Assembly: GCF_007830295.1 (NCBI RefSeq)
Contig: NZ_VLKC01000001.1
Coordinates: forward strand, 515,773-579,772
Direction of reading: 5' to 3'
Length of the DNA stretch: 64,000 nt
Source: Sporomusa sp. KB1
Lineage (GTDB): Bacteria > Bacillota > Negativicutes > Sporomusales > Sporomusaceae
Shown: piece by piece, positions 62,550 to 64,000 of the stretch
Numbering within the stretch: the first letter of the stretch is position 1
How the letters are laid out: every line of letters starts with the position of its first letter
Translations under genes and position numbers: made by a program
The notes under the pieces: model-generated
What the model was told of the DNA's origin: nothing
What the model saw: only the letters and a program-made list of their open reading frames with translations
Database searches by the model: none

Positions 62550-64000
62550 TTAAACCTCCCCCAGCGGCGCAAAACGCGTATGATAATCATTAGCCTGTTC
62601 GAAGGCATAAGCCGCCTGAATAATAGTGGCTTCGGCCAGCGGTTTACCAATAATCTGCATACCAACAGGCAGTCCCGCTACAAAACCACAAGGGATGGAT
62701 ATCCCAGGCAGTCCAGCCAGGTTAATGGGAATGGTGCAGATATCCTGCAGATACATAGCCAGCGGATCACTAAGTTCGCCGATTTTGAAAGCTGTTGTCG
62801 GCGCTGTTGGCGTAATAAGTATATCAACTTCGGCAAAGGCTTTATCAAAGTCCTGCTTGACTAAGGTACGTACTTGCAGCGCTTTGAGATAGTAAGCATC
62901 ATAATAGCCTGAGCTCAAGGCATAGGTGCCCAGCATGATGCGGCGCTTAACCTCGGGACCAAAGCCCTCGCTGCGGGTCTTTTTATACATCTCAATAATA
63001 TCATTGCCTGGCGCACGATGGCCAAAGCCTACGCCATCATACCGGGCCAGGTTGGAGCTGGCTTCTGCCGGAGCAATGAGGTAATAGGCCGGCAGGGCAT
63101 ACTCGGTGTGCGGCAGGGAAACTTCCTTAACTTCAGCACCCATAGCGGTTAGCTGGTCAATCGCCTGTTTGATGGCAGCGGCAACTTCCGGCTGAATACC
63201 AGCGCCGAAATATTCTTTGGGCAACCCAATTTTTAGCCCCTTAACATCCTGTACCAATGCTTTGGTATAGTCAGGCGTCTCCGCATTAATGGATGTGGAA
63301 TCTTTGACATCATACCCGGCAATCGCGTTAAGCACAAGGGCACTGTCAGTCACATCCCGGGTAATAGGGCCAAGCTGATCTAGTGATGAAGCGTACGCGA
63401 CCAGACCATAGCGGGATACGCGGCCATAGGTTGGCTTGAGACCGACATTGCCGCAGTAGGCAGCTGGCTGACGAATAGAACCGCCGGTGTCTGAGCCAAG
63501 CGCCCAGATAGCCTGGCCTGCTGCCACTGACGTGGCCGATCCGCCGCTTGAGCCGCCAGGAACCCGCTCGGTGTCCCAAGGGTTGTGAGTAACAAAAAAA
63601 CCGGAGTTCTCGGTAGAGCCGCCCATAGCAAATTCATCACAATTGGCTTTGCCTGTCAGGACAGCATCCTGAGCCGCCAGCTTGTCTACTACTGTAGCAT
63701 TATAAGGCGGGACAAAGTTAGCCAATATTTTGGACGCGCAGGTAGTCTTAATGCCTTTGGTACAAATATTATCTTTCAGGGCTCCAGGGATACCAGCCAG
63801 CGGTGCAATCGCTTCGCCACGCATGATTTTGGCATCAACAGCGGTTGCCTGAGCCAGTGCGTGCTCCCTGGTCTCTGTTATGTAGGAATGTATCTGGGGT
63901 TCGACAGCGTCTGTCCGGGCAAATACGGACTTTGCCAGTTCGACGGCTGATATATCTTTTTTAACAAGCATGCCATGCAGGGCATGCACAGTGTGCTTAA
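62550..64000 (-). CDS. gatA: Aspartyl/glutamyl-tRNA amidotransferase subunit A, 5' end cut
   Basis: At least 480 residues of the amidase-signature family: catalytic Lys in [10 protein letters not shown], Ser in [16 protein letters not shown], and Ser in [16 protein letters not shown], plus the GatA-specific [20 protein letters not shown]. The frame stays open to the window edge, giving [20 protein letters not shown]. The usual GatA N-terminus starts about four to six residues earlier, so GTG 63989 is not the real start. It releases ammonia from glutamine for GatB. Confidence 0.96.
   Translation of the reverse strand, partial: KHTVHALHGMLVKKDISAVELAKSVFARTDAVEPQIHSYITETREHALAQATAVDAKIMRGEAIAPLAGIPGALKDNICTKGIKTTCASKILANFVPPYNATVVDKLAAQDAVLTGKANCDEFAMGGSTENSGFFVTHNPWDTERVPGGSSGGSATSVAAGQAIWALGSDTGGSIRQPAAYCGNVGLKPTYGRVSRYGLVAYASSLDQLGPITRDVTDSALVLNAIAGYDVKDSTSINAETPDYTKALVQDVKGLKIGLPKEYFGAGIQPEVAAAIKQAIDQLTAMGAEVKEVSLPHTEYALPAYYLIAPAEASSNLARYDGVGFGHRAPGNDIIEMYKKTRSEGFGPEVKRRIMLGTYALSSGYYDAYYLKALQVRTLVKQDFDKAFAEVDILITPTAPTTAFKIGELSDPLAMYLQDICTIPINLAGLPGISIPCGFVAGLPVGMQIIGKPLAEATIIQAAYAFEQANDYHTRFAPLGEV

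Noticed and set aside
62550..63989. GTG 63989 as the true gatA start
   Set aside because: The frame stays open to the window edge and the family N-terminus continues upstream. The gene is cut.

Overview
The window looks like chromosome of an anaerobic, spore-forming, diderm Firmicute of the Negativicutes, most likely the Sporomusaceae (Sporomusa or Pelosinus-like). This is an inference from gene content: a gatB/gatA pair, a Lon-like AAA protease, RlmD, a TSCPD small protein, several Cache chemoreceptors, an OFA-type antiporter and a 2-enoate reductase, with strong AGGAGG ribosome binding sites. No tRNA, rRNA or CRISPR array was found. Nearly all genes are on the minus strand.

Layout. (1) 1-7.6 kb: a cut SDR oxidoreductase, a PAS sensor kinase, a FeeM-like acyltransferase fused to a cyclic-nucleotide-binding domain, then small genes and debris: an orphan NHLP-leader protein, a decayed zinc-ribbon gene, a candidate structured RNA and a relic of an rlmD 3' end. 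(2) 7.6-15 kb: a run of GC-richer minus-strand genes for secreted, lipoprotein and membrane proteins of unknown role. It contains two paralogs with an FG-GAP/EF-loop-like NFDGYxDLK motif and is interrupted by an ORF-less group II intron inserted antisense. (3) 15.1-17.8 kb: a hybrid histidine kinase with HPt, whose partner response regulator carries an in-frame stop. (4) 17.8-21 kb: an XRE regulator fused to a superoxide-reductase-like domain, gene fragments, two more rlmD-tail relics, the TSCPD protein and a chemoreceptor cut by a MITE-like element.

(5) 21.5-24.1 kb: a metal-dependent hydrolase, a TauE/SafE permease and a divergent LysR regulator. (6) 24.1-39 kb: accessory region. It holds REP/BIME-like repeats, a truncated UPF0158 gene, and a compact operon of two HNH nucleases downstream of a giant SF1 helicase-nuclease (a likely anti-phage locus). 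Beyond that, bounded by 24-bp direct repeats, is a 5.1-kb decayed segment with a DUF1643-like gene, a collapsed lipoprotein gene, an IS110 remnant and an XRE regulator with a perfect 22-bp operator. (7) 39.2-43.9 kb: backbone genes rlmD, a Lon-like protease and a CPBP membrane protease.

(8) 43.9-61.1 kb: a catabolic and transport island bounded by two 85-bp direct repeats (83/85 identical), lying between the CPBP gene and gatB. It encodes three MFS carriers, an SSS symporter, an Fe-alcohol dehydrogenase, a 2-oxopentenoate-type hydratase, a 2-enoate reductase, a DapA/NAL-family aldolase, an isoaspartyl-dipeptidase-like amidohydrolase, a chemoreceptor and two paralogous GntR/FCD repressors. ATCATATATTAT-type palindromes before several of its genes suggest one shared regulon for sensing, importing and degrading an organic acid or acyl-amino compound whose identity the sequence does not reveal. 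(9) 61.1-64 kb: gatB and gatA, with the gatA start beyond the right edge.
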